Assembly: GCF_016756595.1 (NCBI RefSeq)
Contig: NZ_AP023257.1
Span: forward strand, 620,001 to 684,000
DNA length: 64,000 bases
Reading direction: 5' to 3'
Origin: Mesorhizobium sp. L-2-11
GTDB taxonomy: Bacteria; Pseudomonadota; Alphaproteobacteria; Rhizobiales; Rhizobiaceae
Below the pieces are notes generated by a model. That model ran no database searches. It saw nothing but the letters and a program-made list of their open reading frames with translations, and was not told the DNA's origin. The position numbers and the translations under genes were made by a program. Shown here one piece after another: positions 37,695-46,479 of the stretch; position 1 is the stretch's first letter; every line of letters starts with the position of its first letter.

Positions 37695-38621
37695 ATGCCA
37701 TCGATCATTTCCATTTCCGGGGTCACCAAGACTTACGCCACCGGTTTCAAAGCGCTGAAGGAGATCAACCTCGATATCGAGCGCGGCGAGATTTTTGCGC
37801 TGCTCGGGCCGAACGGCGCCGGCAAGACGACGCTGATCTCGATCGTCTGCGGCATTGTCAACCGCTCGTCGGGCACGGTCAGCGTGGACGGCCACGACAT
37901 CGGCCGGGATTATCGCGCCGCACGCAGCCTGATCGGGCTGGTGCCGCAGGAACTGACCATCGACGCGTTCGAGAGCGTGTGGGCGACGGTCAACTACAGC
38001 CGCGGCCTGTTCGGCAAGCCGGCCAACCACGCCTTCATCGAGAAAGTGCTGCGCGACCTGTCGTTGTGGGACAAGAAGGACGCCAAGGCGATCACCCTGT
38101 CCGGCGGCATGAAGCGGCGGCTGATGATCGCCAAGGCGCTGTCGCACGAACCGAGGGTGCTGTTCCTCGACGAGCCGACAGCCGGCGTCGACGTCGAGCT
38201 GCGTCAGGACATGTGGGCGATGGTGCGCCGGCTGCGCGAGGATGGCGTCACCATCATCCTGACCACGCACTACATCGAGGAGGCCGAGGCGATGGCCGAC
38301 CGCGTCGGCGTCATCAATCGCGGCGAGATCGTGCTGGTTGAGGACAAGGTGCAACTGATGCGCACGCTCGGCCGCAAGCGGCTTTTGCTGGAATTGCGCA
38401 GCCCGCTCGCCACCATACCCGAGAATTTGTCGCGCTACGCGCTGGAGCTTTCGCCGGACGGTGATCGACTGACCTACACCTATGACAACCAGAGCGAGCG
38501 GCCGGGCGTCGCCTCGCTGCTGCGCGAGCTTGAGACGGCCGGCATCCAGTTTCGCGATATCGACACGCAAAACAGCTCGCTCGAGGAGATCTTCGTCAAT
38601 CTGGTTAGGAGGGACGCATGA
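37695..38621 (+). CDS. ABC-2 type exporter ATP-binding protein (YadG-like)
   Basis: A 308-aa ATPase. Walker A is [10 protein letters not shown], the signature [15 protein letters not shown], Walker [13 protein letters not shown] and switch TTHYIEEAE. The C-terminal 70 residues form the DUF4162-type extension typical of YadG. It pairs with the YadH-type permease that overlaps it by four bases (ATGA). Exported compound unknown. Divergent from cioA. Confidence 0.92.
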   Translation: MPSIISISGVTKTYATGFKALKEINLDIERGEIFALLGPNGAGKTTLISIVCGIVNRSSGTVSVDGHDIGRDYRAARSLIGLVPQELTIDAFESVWATVNYSRGLFGKPANHAFIEKVLRDLSLWDKKDAKAITLSGGMKRRLMIAKALSHEPRVLFLDEPTAGVDVELRQDMWAMVRRLREDGVTIILTTHYIEEAEAMADRVGVINRGEIVLVEDKVQLMRTLGRKRLLLELRSPLATIPENLSRYALELSPDGDRLTYTYDNQSERPGVASLLRELETAGIQFRDIDTQNSSLEEIFVNLVRRDA

Positions 38622-39379
38622 ACCTGCGAGCAGTCTGGGCGATCTACAAGATGGAGATGGCGCGCGCTTTCCGGACCGTGCTGCAGAGCATCGTCTCGCC
38701 GGTCATCTCGACATCGCTGTATTTCGTCGTCTTCGGCTCGGCCATCGGCTCGCGCATCACCGAGATCGACGGTATCAGCTACGGCGCCTTTATCGTGCCG
38801 GGGCTGATCATGCTGTCGCTGCTGACGCAGTCGATCTCCAACGCCTCCTTCGCCATCTATTTCCCGAAATTCGTCGGCTCGATCTACGAATTGCTGTCGG
38901 CGCCGGTGTCCTATCTGGAGATCATCATCGCCTATGTCGGGGGTGCGGCGACCAAGTCGATCATACTCGGCCTGATCATCCTGGGGACCGCGTCGCTGTT
39001 CGTGCCGCTGACCATCGAGCATCCGTTCTGGATGCTCTCCTTCCTGGTGCTGACGTCGGTGACCTTCAGCCTGTTCGGTTTCATCATCGGCATCTGGGCG
39101 AGAAGCTTCGAGCAGCTGCAGCTGGTGCCGCTGCTGATCATCACGCCGCTTACCTTCCTTGGCGGCAGCTTCTATTCGATCGACATGCTGCCCGGCACCT
39201 GGCGCACCGTGACGCTGTTCAACCCTGTCCTCTATCTGGTCAGCGGCTTTCGCTGGAGTTTTTACGGCAAGTCCGACGTCTCGATCGGCATCAGCCTCGG
39301 CATGACCTTCGTTTTCCTGCTTATCTGCATAGCGATCGTCGCGTGGATCTTCAGAACAGGCTACCGGCTGCGGACCTGA
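38618..39379 (+). CDS. ABC-2 type exporter permease (YadH-like)
   Basis: A 253-aa ABC-2 permease with six predicted membrane segments. The N-terminal [19 protein letters not shown] is the amphipathic lead, and [28 protein letters not shown] is the conserved ABC-2 extracellular loop. The gene overlaps the ATPase by four bases. YadGH pairs resemble drug, polysaccharide or lipid exporters; no biosynthetic neighbours point to a substrate. Confidence 0.92.
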   Translation: MNLRAVWAIYKMEMARAFRTVLQSIVSPVISTSLYFVVFGSAIGSRITEIDGISYGAFIVPGLIMLSLLTQSISNASFAIYFPKFVGSIYELLSAPVSYLEIIIAYVGGAATKSIILGLIILGTASLFVPLTIEHPFWMLSFLVLTSVTFSLFGFIIGIWARSFEQLQLVPLLIITPLTFLGGSFYSIDMLPGTWRTVTLFNPVLYLVSGFRWSFYGKSDVSIGISLGMTFVFLLICIAIVAWIFRTGYRLRT

Positions 39380-39498
39380 CCGAACGGCCTGCCCCAAGCG
39401 ACGTAGCGCCAGCATCCGAGCGATGTTCCCGACCTAAGACGACCAAATCTGGTGACGACGCCTCAAAGGCAGTCATGCGAAGGCGGCGCTTGATTTCC

Positions 39499-39522
39499 AT
39501 ATAATGTTATATATCATGTTAT
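39499..39522. promoter_or_regulatory. Tandem 12-bp direct repeat before the MarR gene
   Basis: ATATAATGTTAT is followed directly by ATATCATGTTAT (one mismatch), ending 17 bases before the MarR start. AT content is far above the surroundings. The position overlaps the probable -10 region, so it is a candidate MarR operator or promoter. Confidence 0.5.
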
Positions 39523-39539
39523 TGACTGGGAGGCCGGTT

Positions 39540-40031
39540 ATGGAAGACGTCATAAGATCCCTTGGCTTCCTGTGCCTGGGCAGCAGGCTGAAGCGTATTG
39601 GCGAGCAATTGCAGGCGGATACGCAGCGCCTGCTCGACTGCCTCGATGTGCCGGTTCAGTCGAGTCAATACCCGCTGCTCGCTGCGCTCGACAGGCTGGG
39701 CCCGCTGCCAGTCGGGGAACTGGCGCAATCCCTCGGGGTCGCGCAGCCAGGGGTTACGCGGAGCGTGTCGCTTCTGGCCGCATTGGGACTGGTCGAGGTC
39801 AGTCCATCGGATGATGACCAGCGGCGCAGGATTGTCTGCCTCACCCTGCACGGCGAGCGGCTGGTCGAGGTCGCAAAGCACGACGTCTGGCCGCGCATCG
39901 AGGATGCCGTCGCGGATCTGTGCGCGGATCTTTCCGGGCCACTTCTTGATCAGCTGGCCGCCATCGAGGAAGGCCTCGCCGCGGCGCCGCTCGACCGTCG
40001 TGTAAAGAAGCCGGAAGGTGCCGCGCGATGA
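39540..40031 (+). CDS. MarR-family transcriptional regulator
   Basis: A 163-aa winged-helix protein. The wHTH covers VPVQSSQYPLLAALDRLGPLPVGELAQSLGVAQPGVTRSVSLLAALGLVEVSPSDDDQRR, where DDDQRR is the MarR wing. The ATG at 39540 is chosen because GGGAGG lies six bases before it. An upstream in-frame ATG at 39504 would fall within the tandem repeat and lacks a Shine-Dalgarno. It overlaps the following acetyltransferase gene by four bases. Confidence 0.88.
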   Translation: MEDVIRSLGFLCLGSRLKRIGEQLQADTQRLLDCLDVPVQSSQYPLLAALDRLGPLPVGELAQSLGVAQPGVTRSVSLLAALGLVEVSPSDDDQRRRIVCLTLHGERLVEVAKHDVWPRIEDAVADLCADLSGPLLDQLAAIEEGLAAAPLDRRVKKPEGAAR

Positions 40032-40708
40032 AACACCTGCTTGACCGTCCCGTGTGGAGTGCGCTTCGGACGCGACACCAGGCCTTCGCGCAGGGTGACG
40101 ATCTCGCCATGCGGTATCGGCCCTCGATCGCTCCCTTCGCCGCCAGTGCCGCGGACGATGCGGAAAGCCTGCAGGCGCTCGGAAAACTTGTGTCGCCAGG
40201 CGAGAGTGCGATCCTGCTTCAGGCGGACGCCATTGCTCTGCCCGCGGAACTTTCGGCGACTTCGACCGCGCCCGGGGTTCAGATGATTGCCGAGCGGCCA
40301 TTGCAGATGGTCTCCGACAAGCGCGTGCAACGTCTGACGCGAGACGATGCAGCTGAGATGCTCGCCTTGGCATCGGTCACCAAGCCTGGCCCATTCACGC
40401 TCGAAGCCTTGAGCCTCGGCGATTTTTGGGGCGTGAAGATCGAGGGCCGACTTGCGGCAATGGCCGGCGAACGCATGAAGCAACCCGGCTATACCGAACT
40501 TAGCGGGGTGTGCTCACATCCGGAATTTCGGGGCGGTGGCCTGGGCAAGCTGCTGTCGCTGTTCGTGGCAAACCAGATAGCGGCGCGCGGCGAAATTCCC
40601 TATCTCCACGCCTATGCCAGCAACACCACGGCCATAGGATTATACGAGTCCATTGGCTTCAGGTTGAGAAGCATGATGAACGTGGCCGTGGTTCAGCGCG
40701 CCGAATGA
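40028..40708 (+). CDS. GNAT-family N-acetyltransferase
   Basis: A 226-aa protein whose C-terminal half is a GNAT domain of the FR47-like type. LSGVCSHPEFRGGGLGKLLSLFVANQI is motif A with the R-G-x-G-x-G/A pyrophosphate loop, and YLHAYASNTTAIGLYESIGFRLRSMMNV is motif B with the Asn-Ala-Tyr helix. The N-terminal 100 residues show no motif I recognise. It overlaps the MarR gene (ATGA), so the regulator probably controls it and senses or protects from its substrate. A perfect hairpin follows. Confidence 0.85.
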   Translation: MKHLLDRPVWSALRTRHQAFAQGDDLAMRYRPSIAPFAASAADDAESLQALGKLVSPGESAILLQADAIALPAELSATSTAPGVQMIAERPLQMVSDKRVQRLTRDDAAEMLALASVTKPGPFTLEALSLGDFWGVKIEGRLAAMAGERMKQPGYTELSGVCSHPEFRGGGLGKLLSLFVANQIAARGEIPYLHAYASNTTAIGLYESIGFRLRSMMNVAVVQRAE

Positions 40709-40742
40709 AAGGAAGGATTTCGTATCGACGAAATCCTTCCTT
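40709..40742. terminator. Convergent hairpin between GNAT and phoX
   Basis: A perfect 15-bp stem, AAGGAAGGATTTCGT / ACGAAATCCTTCCTT, with a 4-base loop, sits exactly between two convergent genes. There is no long T-run on either side, but strength and placement suggest a bidirectional terminator. Confidence 0.65.
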
Positions 40743-40766
40743 GGCGCTGCCAGCGCTTGCGGCGAA

Positions 40767-42755
40767 TCAGACAGCGATCTTGCCACCGCCCTGTTTGGTG
40801 ATGGCGACGACCGACGGACGCACCGGCATGTCGGGCTTGAAGTCGGGCCAGCGGGTCGATGGGTCCTCATAATAGGAGGGACGGCCAAAAGCCTCCCAGT
40901 CCTCGCCGCCATCGGCCGGATGCTGGACCGCGACGAAGGCGGTCTGGTCGTCGGGCGTGAACAGCGGGCCGCAGAGTTCGGCGCCGATCGGCACGCGGAA
41001 GAACAGCTTCGATGTCGCCCGCGCCTCGCCTTCGGTATCGACCGCCCACAGGCCATCGGTGCGGCCGGTCGCCTTCGGGCCCTGGCCATCGGTCGAGACC
41101 CAGAGCCGGCCGGCCGCATCGATGGCGCAATTGTCCGGCATGCCGAACCAGCCATTGGCGGTCGTCGCGGTCGAGAAGGTGGCGCCGACTTCGGCCACCG
41201 AGGGATCGCCGCATTTCAACATGATTTCCCACTTGCCCTTGGTGGCAGTGAAATCGCCACCATCCTCGACAATCTCGATGATGTGGCCGAAAGCGTTTTC
41301 GGCGCGCGGGTTGGCGGCGTCGACCTGCTCCGTCTTGCGCTTCGAATTGTTGGTCAGCATGACGTAGACCTTGCCGGTCGTCGGGTTGGGCTGAATATCC
41401 TCGGGGCGGTCCATCTTGGTGGCGCCGAGAAGATCGGCGGCAAGCCTTGTCCCGATCAGCACGTCGGCCTGGCTGGCAAAGCCGTTCTCGGCGGTCAACG
41501 GACCCTGGCCGTGAACCAGCGGCAGCCATTCCAGTGTACCGTCCTCGGCGAATTTGGCGACGTAGAGCGTGCCGTCGTCGAGAAGATCCATGTTGGCGGC
41601 GCGGTCCTCGGCGTTGAACTTGCCGGCCGTGACGAATTTGTAGACATAATCGAAACGCTCGTCGTCACCTTGGTAGAACACCACACGGCCATCCTTGGCG
41701 ACGACCGATTCGGCGCCCTCATGCTTGAAACGGCCCATGGCAGTGCGCTTCCGCGGCACCGAGGTCGGATCGTTGACATCGACCTCAACGACCCAGCCGA
41801 AGCGATTCGGCTCGTTGGGCTCCTTGCCGATGTCGAAGCGGTCGTAATGCGCAGCCCATTCGTAGGCGCCTTCGGGAATCCCCATGCGCTTGTAGTTGGC
41901 GGCTTCCTTGTGGCCTTCCTGCAGCTCGCCCGAGAAATACCCGTGTATGTTTTCCTCGGCCATGATGTAGGTGCCCCAGGGCGTGACACCGCCGGCACAA
42001 TTGTTGACGCTGCCGAAGACCTTGGTGCCGGTCGGATCGGCACTGGTCTTGACCCGGTCATGGCCGGCGACGGGGCCGGACAGCGCCATTTCGGTGTTGG
42101 CGGTGATGCGGCGATTGAGCTTGCTGTCGCGCACCACCTGCCATTTGCCTGATACCTTGCGAATTTCGACGATGGTGCCCCCATGCGCGGCTATCTCGAT
42201 GTCGACCTGTTCCTTGCTCAGCGGGGCCTGCTTGGCCTCGCCATCGACGATGGTGACAAGGCCCGGGAACATCAGATGCGGATTGGTGTACTCGTGGTTG
42301 ACCACCAGCAGGCCATGCTCGGCTGAGCCGTCGATCGGGATAAAGCCGACATAGTCGTTGTTGTAGCCAAACTGCCTTTCCTGCGCCGCCGCCGACTGTT
42401 TTGTCGGATCGAAATCCGGCGAATCGGCAAACAGCGGATCGCCCCAGCGCAACAGCACGTCGGCGTCGTAACCGGCGGCGACATGGTGCTTGTCGTCGAC
42501 GCCTGCCTCAACCTCGTCGAAACTGAAGACCGAGCCGCCGCCGGCGCGGGCATCGTCGGCGAGGATCAGCGCGAGCGGGCTGACGGTGGCGGCGATGGCG
42601 GTTGCGGCGAGCGATCCCTGCAGAAAACCACGGCGCGAGAATCGCGCGGCGATGATTTCGCCCATCGTCTGGTTGTCGGTGGGATTGGTTCCTGGCCCAT
42701 CGTTTTCCTCGAGCAGGCTGGTGCGGAAATGGGCGTCGGGGCGATGTTCAGTCAT
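40767..42755 (-). CDS. phoX: PhoX-family alkaline phosphatase, Tat exported
   Basis: A 662-aa DUF839/PhoX-family phosphoesterase. The Tat signal has SRRGFLQG at residues 40-47 followed by AATAIAATVSPLALILADDARA. Family blocks include FGYNNDYVGFIPIDGSAEHGLLVVNHEY, NNCAGGVTPWGTYIMAEE and NCAIDAAGRLWVSTDGQ. PhoX enzymes release phosphate from organic phosphoesters in the periplasm and need calcium and iron. It is monocistronic and has a Pho-box-like site upstream at 42824-42841. Confidence 0.92.
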   Translation of the reverse strand: MTEHRPDAHFRTSLLEENDGPGTNPTDNQTMGEIIAARFSRRGFLQGSLAATAIAATVSPLALILADDARAGGGSVFSFDEVEAGVDDKHHVAAGYDADVLLRWGDPLFADSPDFDPTKQSAAAQERQFGYNNDYVGFIPIDGSAEHGLLVVNHEYTNPHLMFPGLVTIVDGEAKQAPLSKEQVDIEIAAHGGTIVEIRKVSGKWQVVRDSKLNRRITANTEMALSGPVAGHDRVKTSADPTGTKVFGSVNNCAGGVTPWGTYIMAEENIHGYFSGELQEGHKEAANYKRMGIPEGAYEWAAHYDRFDIGKEPNEPNRFGWVVEVDVNDPTSVPRKRTAMGRFKHEGAESVVAKDGRVVFYQGDDERFDYVYKFVTAGKFNAEDRAANMDLLDDGTLYVAKFAEDGTLEWLPLVHGQGPLTAENGFASQADVLIGTRLAADLLGATKMDRPEDIQPNPTTGKVYVMLTNNSKRKTEQVDAANPRAENAFGHIIEIVEDGGDFTATKGKWEIMLKCGDPSVAEVGATFSTATTANGWFGMPDNCAIDAAGRLWVSTDGQGPKATGRTDGLWAVDTEGEARATSKLFFRVPIGAELCGPLFTPDDQTAFVAVQHPADGGEDWEAFGRPSYYEDPSTRWPDFKPDMPVRPSVVAITKQGGGKIAV

Positions 42756-42823
42756 GGGGGCTTGCCTCTGGCTCTTTGGGATGGCTGGAGCGTGTTGCTT
42801 GACTGACCGCGTATCGCCAGCAG

Positions 42824-42841
42824 ATCACAGTTTGATGACGT
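42824..42841 (-). promoter_or_regulatory. Candidate Pho box of phoX
   Basis: On the minus strand, ACGTCAT-CAAA-CTGTGAT resembles the PhoB direct repeat CTGTCAT-N4-CTGTCAT in 11 of 14 positions. It lies about 70 bases upstream of the phoX start, a usual distance for PhoB activation. Regulation by phosphate is known for PhoX genes; this site is inferred. Confidence 0.5.
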
Positions 42842-42960
42842 TGCCGGCCAATTTCCAGCCCCGATCTCATGTCTTTGATCAGGCCGCTTGACCGCGACCG
42901 ACGCTTCCGAAACAAGATCTGCGACAGGCGCGGAAGCACTGCTTCGGGAGGAACAAAAAC

Positions 42961-43299
42961 GTGAGTTTCTGGGGACTGGGGCAGCTCGGCATTTCGACGG
43001 TGATCTTCCTGCTGGCGGCGACGGCGGCCAAGCAATGGGGGCTGGCGCCGAGCCTCGGCAAGATCGTTCTGACTCTGGCGCTCTATTCAGCGGGCAATCT
43101 GATCATGCTGCGGCTGATCCGTGAGTTCGGCATGTCGGTGTCGTTCAGCCTGTCGGCGGTGATCCAACTGGTGTCGGTGAACGTGGTGGCACTGGTGTTC
43201 TTCGGCGAGCGCGTCAATTCGTTGCAGGCCACCGGCATCGTGCTCGCCGTCGCAGCGGTGGCGCTGATCACGCTCGGACCCTATCTGCAAAAACTGTAA
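42961..43299 (+). CDS. Small DMT/EmrE-like membrane protein
   Basis: A 112-aa protein with four membrane segments (TVIFLLAATAAKQWGLA, IVLTLALYSAGNLIMLRLI, VIQLVSVNVVALVFFGE, GIVLAVAAVALITLGPYL). The length, the FFGERVN turn and the A-x-G-I-V-L-A final helix match the half-size drug/metabolite transporter superfamily. Unlike classical SMR proteins there is no glutamate in the first helix, so multidrug efflux is doubtful. Starts with GTG after GGGAGGA. A RIME1-like repeat begins three bases after its stop. Confidence 0.75.
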   Translation: MSFWGLGQLGISTVIFLLAATAAKQWGLAPSLGKIVLTLALYSAGNLIMLRLIREFGMSVSFSLSAVIQLVSVNVVALVFFGERVNSLQATGIVLAVAAVALITLGPYLQKL

Positions 43300-43301
43300 C
43301 T

Positions 43302-43407
43302 GCGCATGATCCCGAAAAATCGGAATCGATTTTCCGAAAGGATCATGCGCAAAAATCAAAGTGCTACAGCGTCCTTTGCGCGTCCAAAAGGACGTGCGGC
43401 GCTGTAG
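43302..43407. repeat. RIME1-like two-palindrome element, copy 3
   Basis: About 106 bases that match copy 2 closely: palindrome one GCGCATGATCC...GGATCATGCGC, palindrome two CTACAGCG...GCGCTGTAG with GCGTCC-AAAA-GGACG at the centre. It fills the gap between the small DMT gene (stop 43299) and the PAP2 gene (start 43419). The AGGA that serves as the PAP2 Shine-Dalgarno begins at the very end of the repeat. Confidence 0.8.
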
Positions 43408-43418
43408 GACGATGGCCG

Positions 43419-44120
43419 ATGAAGAATACCGCAAACAAGCTGCTCAACTGGATCGAGTTCCCGGTGCTTTTGGCCGGACTGGTCATCGCCGGCGGACTGT
43501 GGGGGTTCGAGGAATTGATGGAGGTGGCGCGAGACACCACGCCGCACGCCTTCGACACGGAAATCATGCTCGCCTTCCGTGAAGCGGGACAGCCCGACAA
43601 TCCGATCGGACCGCCATGGTTGGAAGGGACGATGCGTGATATCACCAGCCTCGGCAGCGCCATCGTGCTCGGGCTGATCACTGTGGCAGTGATCGTCTAT
43701 CTGCTGCTGATCCACAAGCCGGGAGCAGCGTTTCTGGTCTTCGTCGCAGTGGCTGGCGGGCAGGCCCTGTCGAGCGTGCTGAAGCTCGGAATCGATCGGC
43801 CGCGCCCCGACCTGGTCTCGCATCTTGCCGACGTGGCGACGCTTTCGTTTCCAAGCGGCCATGCGATGCTGTCGGCGGTGACATATTTGACGCTGGGCAG
43901 CATGGCGTCGCGTTTCCTGCCTGGGCGAACGACCAGGATCTATGTGCTGGCACTTGCCGTGCTGACAACACTGCTGGTCGGCATCAGCCGCGTCTATCTC
44001 GGCGTTCATTGGCCATCGGACGTGCTGGCCGGCTGGTGCGCCGGCTTCGCCTGGGCGATGCTGTGCTGGCTGGCCGCATGGGCGTTCCAGCGATGGCGCG
44101 GGCAGACCGCCGGCGCCTGA
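43419..44120 (+). CDS. PAP2-family membrane phosphatase
   Basis: A 233-aa integral membrane phosphatase with six hydrophobic segments. The three catalytic motifs are KLGIDRPRPDL (K-x6-RP), LSFPSGHAML (PSGH) and SRVYLGVHWPSD (SR-x5-H-x3-D). Such enzymes hydrolyse lipid phosphates such as phosphatidic acid or undecaprenyl pyrophosphate on the periplasmic face. The start at 43419 uses AGGA nine bases upstream, which partly lies in the repeat. Confidence 0.92.
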   Translation: MKNTANKLLNWIEFPVLLAGLVIAGGLWGFEELMEVARDTTPHAFDTEIMLAFREAGQPDNPIGPPWLEGTMRDITSLGSAIVLGLITVAVIVYLLLIHKPGAAFLVFVAVAGGQALSSVLKLGIDRPRPDLVSHLADVATLSFPSGHAMLSAVTYLTLGSMASRFLPGRTTRIYVLALAVLTTLLVGISRVYLGVHWPSDVLAGWCAGFAWAMLCWLAAWAFQRWRGQTAGA

Positions 44121-44242
44121 ACCGCCCCGTTCCGAACGACGATTCGCCTAATCTCCTCAATGTTGCGGCGGCTGGGGCTTGCTGGTCCAGCAGGCGCAGG
44201 CTCGCCCAGGATGCAACCAGGACGTGTGCATGTCTGACATGT

Positions 44243-44283
44243 GCATCATGATGCTTGAACCATCACAATGACGGTATTATACA
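44243..44283 (+). promoter_or_regulatory. Promoter with palindromic operator for the XRE-SulP genes
   Basis: A perfect 12-bp palindrome GCATCATGATGC (44243-44254) abuts a -35 box TTGAAC (44255-44260). A -10 box TATACA (44278-44283) follows after 17 bases. A nearby CATGT-CTG-ACATG repeat lies just upstream. The XRE gene starts 31 bases after the -10 box, so autoregulation is plausible. Confidence 0.6.
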
Positions 44284-44314
44284 TGGGAATGCATTCAGAC
44301 GGGGTTTTTAGCCG

Positions 44315-44584
44315 ATGATCACTGCCGCGCAGATGCGCGCCGCAAGGGCGCTGGCCGGCATCGATCAGAAGACGCTCGCCGAGCGCGCCGGGGTTTCGCT
44401 TCCAACCATTCAGCGCATGGAAGCGAGCGACGGCGTGGTCAGGGGCGTGGTCGATACGCTGATGAAGGTCATCCAGGCCCTCGACGAGGTCGGCGTGGAG
44501 CTGATCGGCGAGAACCAGGCCAGCGAGCGCGGCGGCAGGGGGGTACGCCTCAAGCCGGTCGTGCCGCAGAACCCGCCAGCCTGA
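44315..44584 (+). CDS. Small XRE-family DNA-binding protein
   Basis: An 89-aa protein. The HTH is MITAAQMRAARALAGIDQKTLAERAGVSLPTIQRMEAS, with the recognition helix VSLPTIQRMEA. It is followed by VVDTLMKVIQALDEVGVELIGE, as in single-domain regulators. The C-terminal tail is basic. It lies 123 bases before a SulP transporter on the same strand and just after a palindromic promoter region; a role in controlling itself and the transporter is inferred from the order. Confidence 0.82.
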   Translation: MITAAQMRAARALAGIDQKTLAERAGVSLPTIQRMEASDGVVRGVVDTLMKVIQALDEVGVELIGENQASERGGRGVRLKPVVPQNPPA

Positions 44585-44707
44585 GCCGAAATAGTCGCGC
44601 GACGGGGACCGCCGACAGTCCTGCCGACGATCCCGCCGCCTGCTTGGTTTTACGCATGCACCAAAACCGCTGATTGGGCGGCACGGATCAGGAGCGGAAG
44701 GCAGTCC

Positions 44708-46429
44708 ATGGATCGAACCCGGCGGGCAATTCATCAACCGGCGCAGCCGACATTTTCCGAACTGTTCACGCCGAAGCTGGCGACGGTGCTGCGCGAAGGC
44801 TACACATCAGAGCACTTCAGGGCCGATGCCATCGCCGGACTGACCGTGGCCATCGTGGCGCTGCCGCTGTCGATGGCGATCGCGATCGCATCGGGCGTGT
44901 CGCCGGAGCGCGGGCTCTACACTTCCATCATTGGCGGGTTCCTCGTCTCGGCGCTGGGCGGCAGCCGTTTCCAGATCGGCGGGCCGGCGGGCGCCTTTAT
45001 CGTGCTGATGGCGGCAACCGTGGCACGGGTCGGCGTCGACGGCCTGCTGCTGGCGACGATGATGGCCGGCGTCTTGCTGCTCGTCATCGGCTATCTCAGG
45101 CTTGGCACCTACATCAAGTTCATTCCCTATCCAGTGACCGTCGGCTTCACCGCCGGCATCGCCATCATCATCTTCTCCGGCCAGATCGTCGAGCTGTTCG
45201 GGCTGAAACTCGCCGGCAAAGAACCTGGACCGTTGGTGCCGAAGCTGATGGCGATCGGCGAGGCGGCCGGCACGATCAATCTCGCCGCCACCTTCGTCGC
45301 TCTGCTGACCATCGTCGCCATTGCCCTGATGAAGCGGTGGCGGCCGAAATGGCCAGCCATGCTGATCGCCATCGGTCTGGCGTCGCTTGTCGTGGCGCTG
45401 TTTTCGCTGCCTGCCGAAACGATCGGCACGCGCTTCGGCGGCATCCCGCGCAGCCTGCAAATGCCGGCCTTTCCGCCGATCAGCTTCGACAGGATGATCG
45501 ACGTCCTGCCGGACGCCTTAGCCTTTGCGCTGCTCGGCGCGATCGAATCGCTGCTATCAGCGGTGGTCGCCGACGGCATGACAGGAAGGCGGCACCGCTC
45601 CAACTGCGAACTGGTGGCGCAAGGTTTTGCCAACATCGCGTCCGCCCTGTTCGGCGGCATCTGCACCACCGGCACCATAGCCCGCACGGCGACCAATGTG
45701 CGGGCCGGCGCGCATGGACCGGTTTCGGGCATGATCCACTCTGCCCTCCTGCTTGCCCTGATGCTGGTGGCGGCGCCGCTGGCCAGCTACATCCCGCTTG
45801 CAGCGCTTGCCGGCGTTCTGGCGGTGGTGTGCTGGAACATGTTCGAGAAGCAGGCCTTTGCCACGCTGCTGCGTGCCTCGCGCGGCGACGCGCTGGTGCT
45901 GATGGCGACATTCCTGATCGTCATCTTCCGCGATCTCACCGAAGGCATCGTCGTCGGCTTCGCGCTGGGCTCGATCTTGTTCATCGACCGCATGGCCAAG
46001 AGCATTGCGGTCGAGCCTGATCAGGGACTGGTGCAGGACGATGTCGCCGACAGAACCGGCGCCGCCAGCGCATACGATTCCAGCGAAGCCAGCGATGCCG
46101 ACACCGTCGTCTACCGGATTTCCGGCGCCTTCTTCTTCGGCGCCGCCTCGACCGTCGCCACGGTGCTGGACCGCATCGCCGACCAGCGCAAGAACTTCAT
46201 CCTCGACTGCTCGGCAGTGCCGTTCTTCGATTCAACGGCGGCCAACGTCATCGAGAGCGCTGCCCACAAGGCGAGGCGCGCCGGCGTGCGCTTCATCATA
46301 TCAGGTGCTTCGCCGCAGACCCGCCGCATGCTGATCAACCACGGCGTCAAACGGCCGCTGGTGACATACGCCGCCTCGATCAGGGACGCGCGAGCGCAGT
46401 TGAAGAATGCCGCGCCGGGCGAGGTCTAA
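44708..46429 (+). CDS. SulP-family anion transporter with STAS domain
   Basis: A 573-aa SulP/SLC26 protein. The transport domain (about residues 40-420) contains GLTVAIVALPLSMAIAIASG, SRFQIGGPAGAFIVLMAA and GGICTTGTIARTATNVRAGAHGP, all family signatures. The C-terminal STAS domain (about 450-560) carries ILDCSAVPFFDSTAANVIE. Substrates in the family include sulfate, bicarbonate and dicarboxylates. The sequence alone does not decide between them. It follows the small XRE regulator. Confidence 0.9.
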   Translation: MDRTRRAIHQPAQPTFSELFTPKLATVLREGYTSEHFRADAIAGLTVAIVALPLSMAIAIASGVSPERGLYTSIIGGFLVSALGGSRFQIGGPAGAFIVLMAATVARVGVDGLLLATMMAGVLLLVIGYLRLGTYIKFIPYPVTVGFTAGIAIIIFSGQIVELFGLKLAGKEPGPLVPKLMAIGEAAGTINLAATFVALLTIVAIALMKRWRPKWPAMLIAIGLASLVVALFSLPAETIGTRFGGIPRSLQMPAFPPISFDRMIDVLPDALAFALLGAIESLLSAVVADGMTGRRHRSNCELVAQGFANIASALFGGICTTGTIARTATNVRAGAHGPVSGMIHSALLLALMLVAAPLASYIPLAALAGVLAVVCWNMFEKQAFATLLRASRGDALVLMATFLIVIFRDLTEGIVVGFALGSILFIDRMAKSIAVEPDQGLVQDDVADRTGAASAYDSSEASDADTVVYRISGAFFFGAASTVATVLDRIADQRKNFILDCSAVPFFDSTAANVIESAAHKARRAGVRFIISGASPQTRRMLINHGVKRPLVTYAASIRDARAQLKNAAPGEV

Positions 46430-46479
46430 ACCTCTCCTCATCGTCAGCGATGTCGGACGGATACCAACGCAAGCACCGG

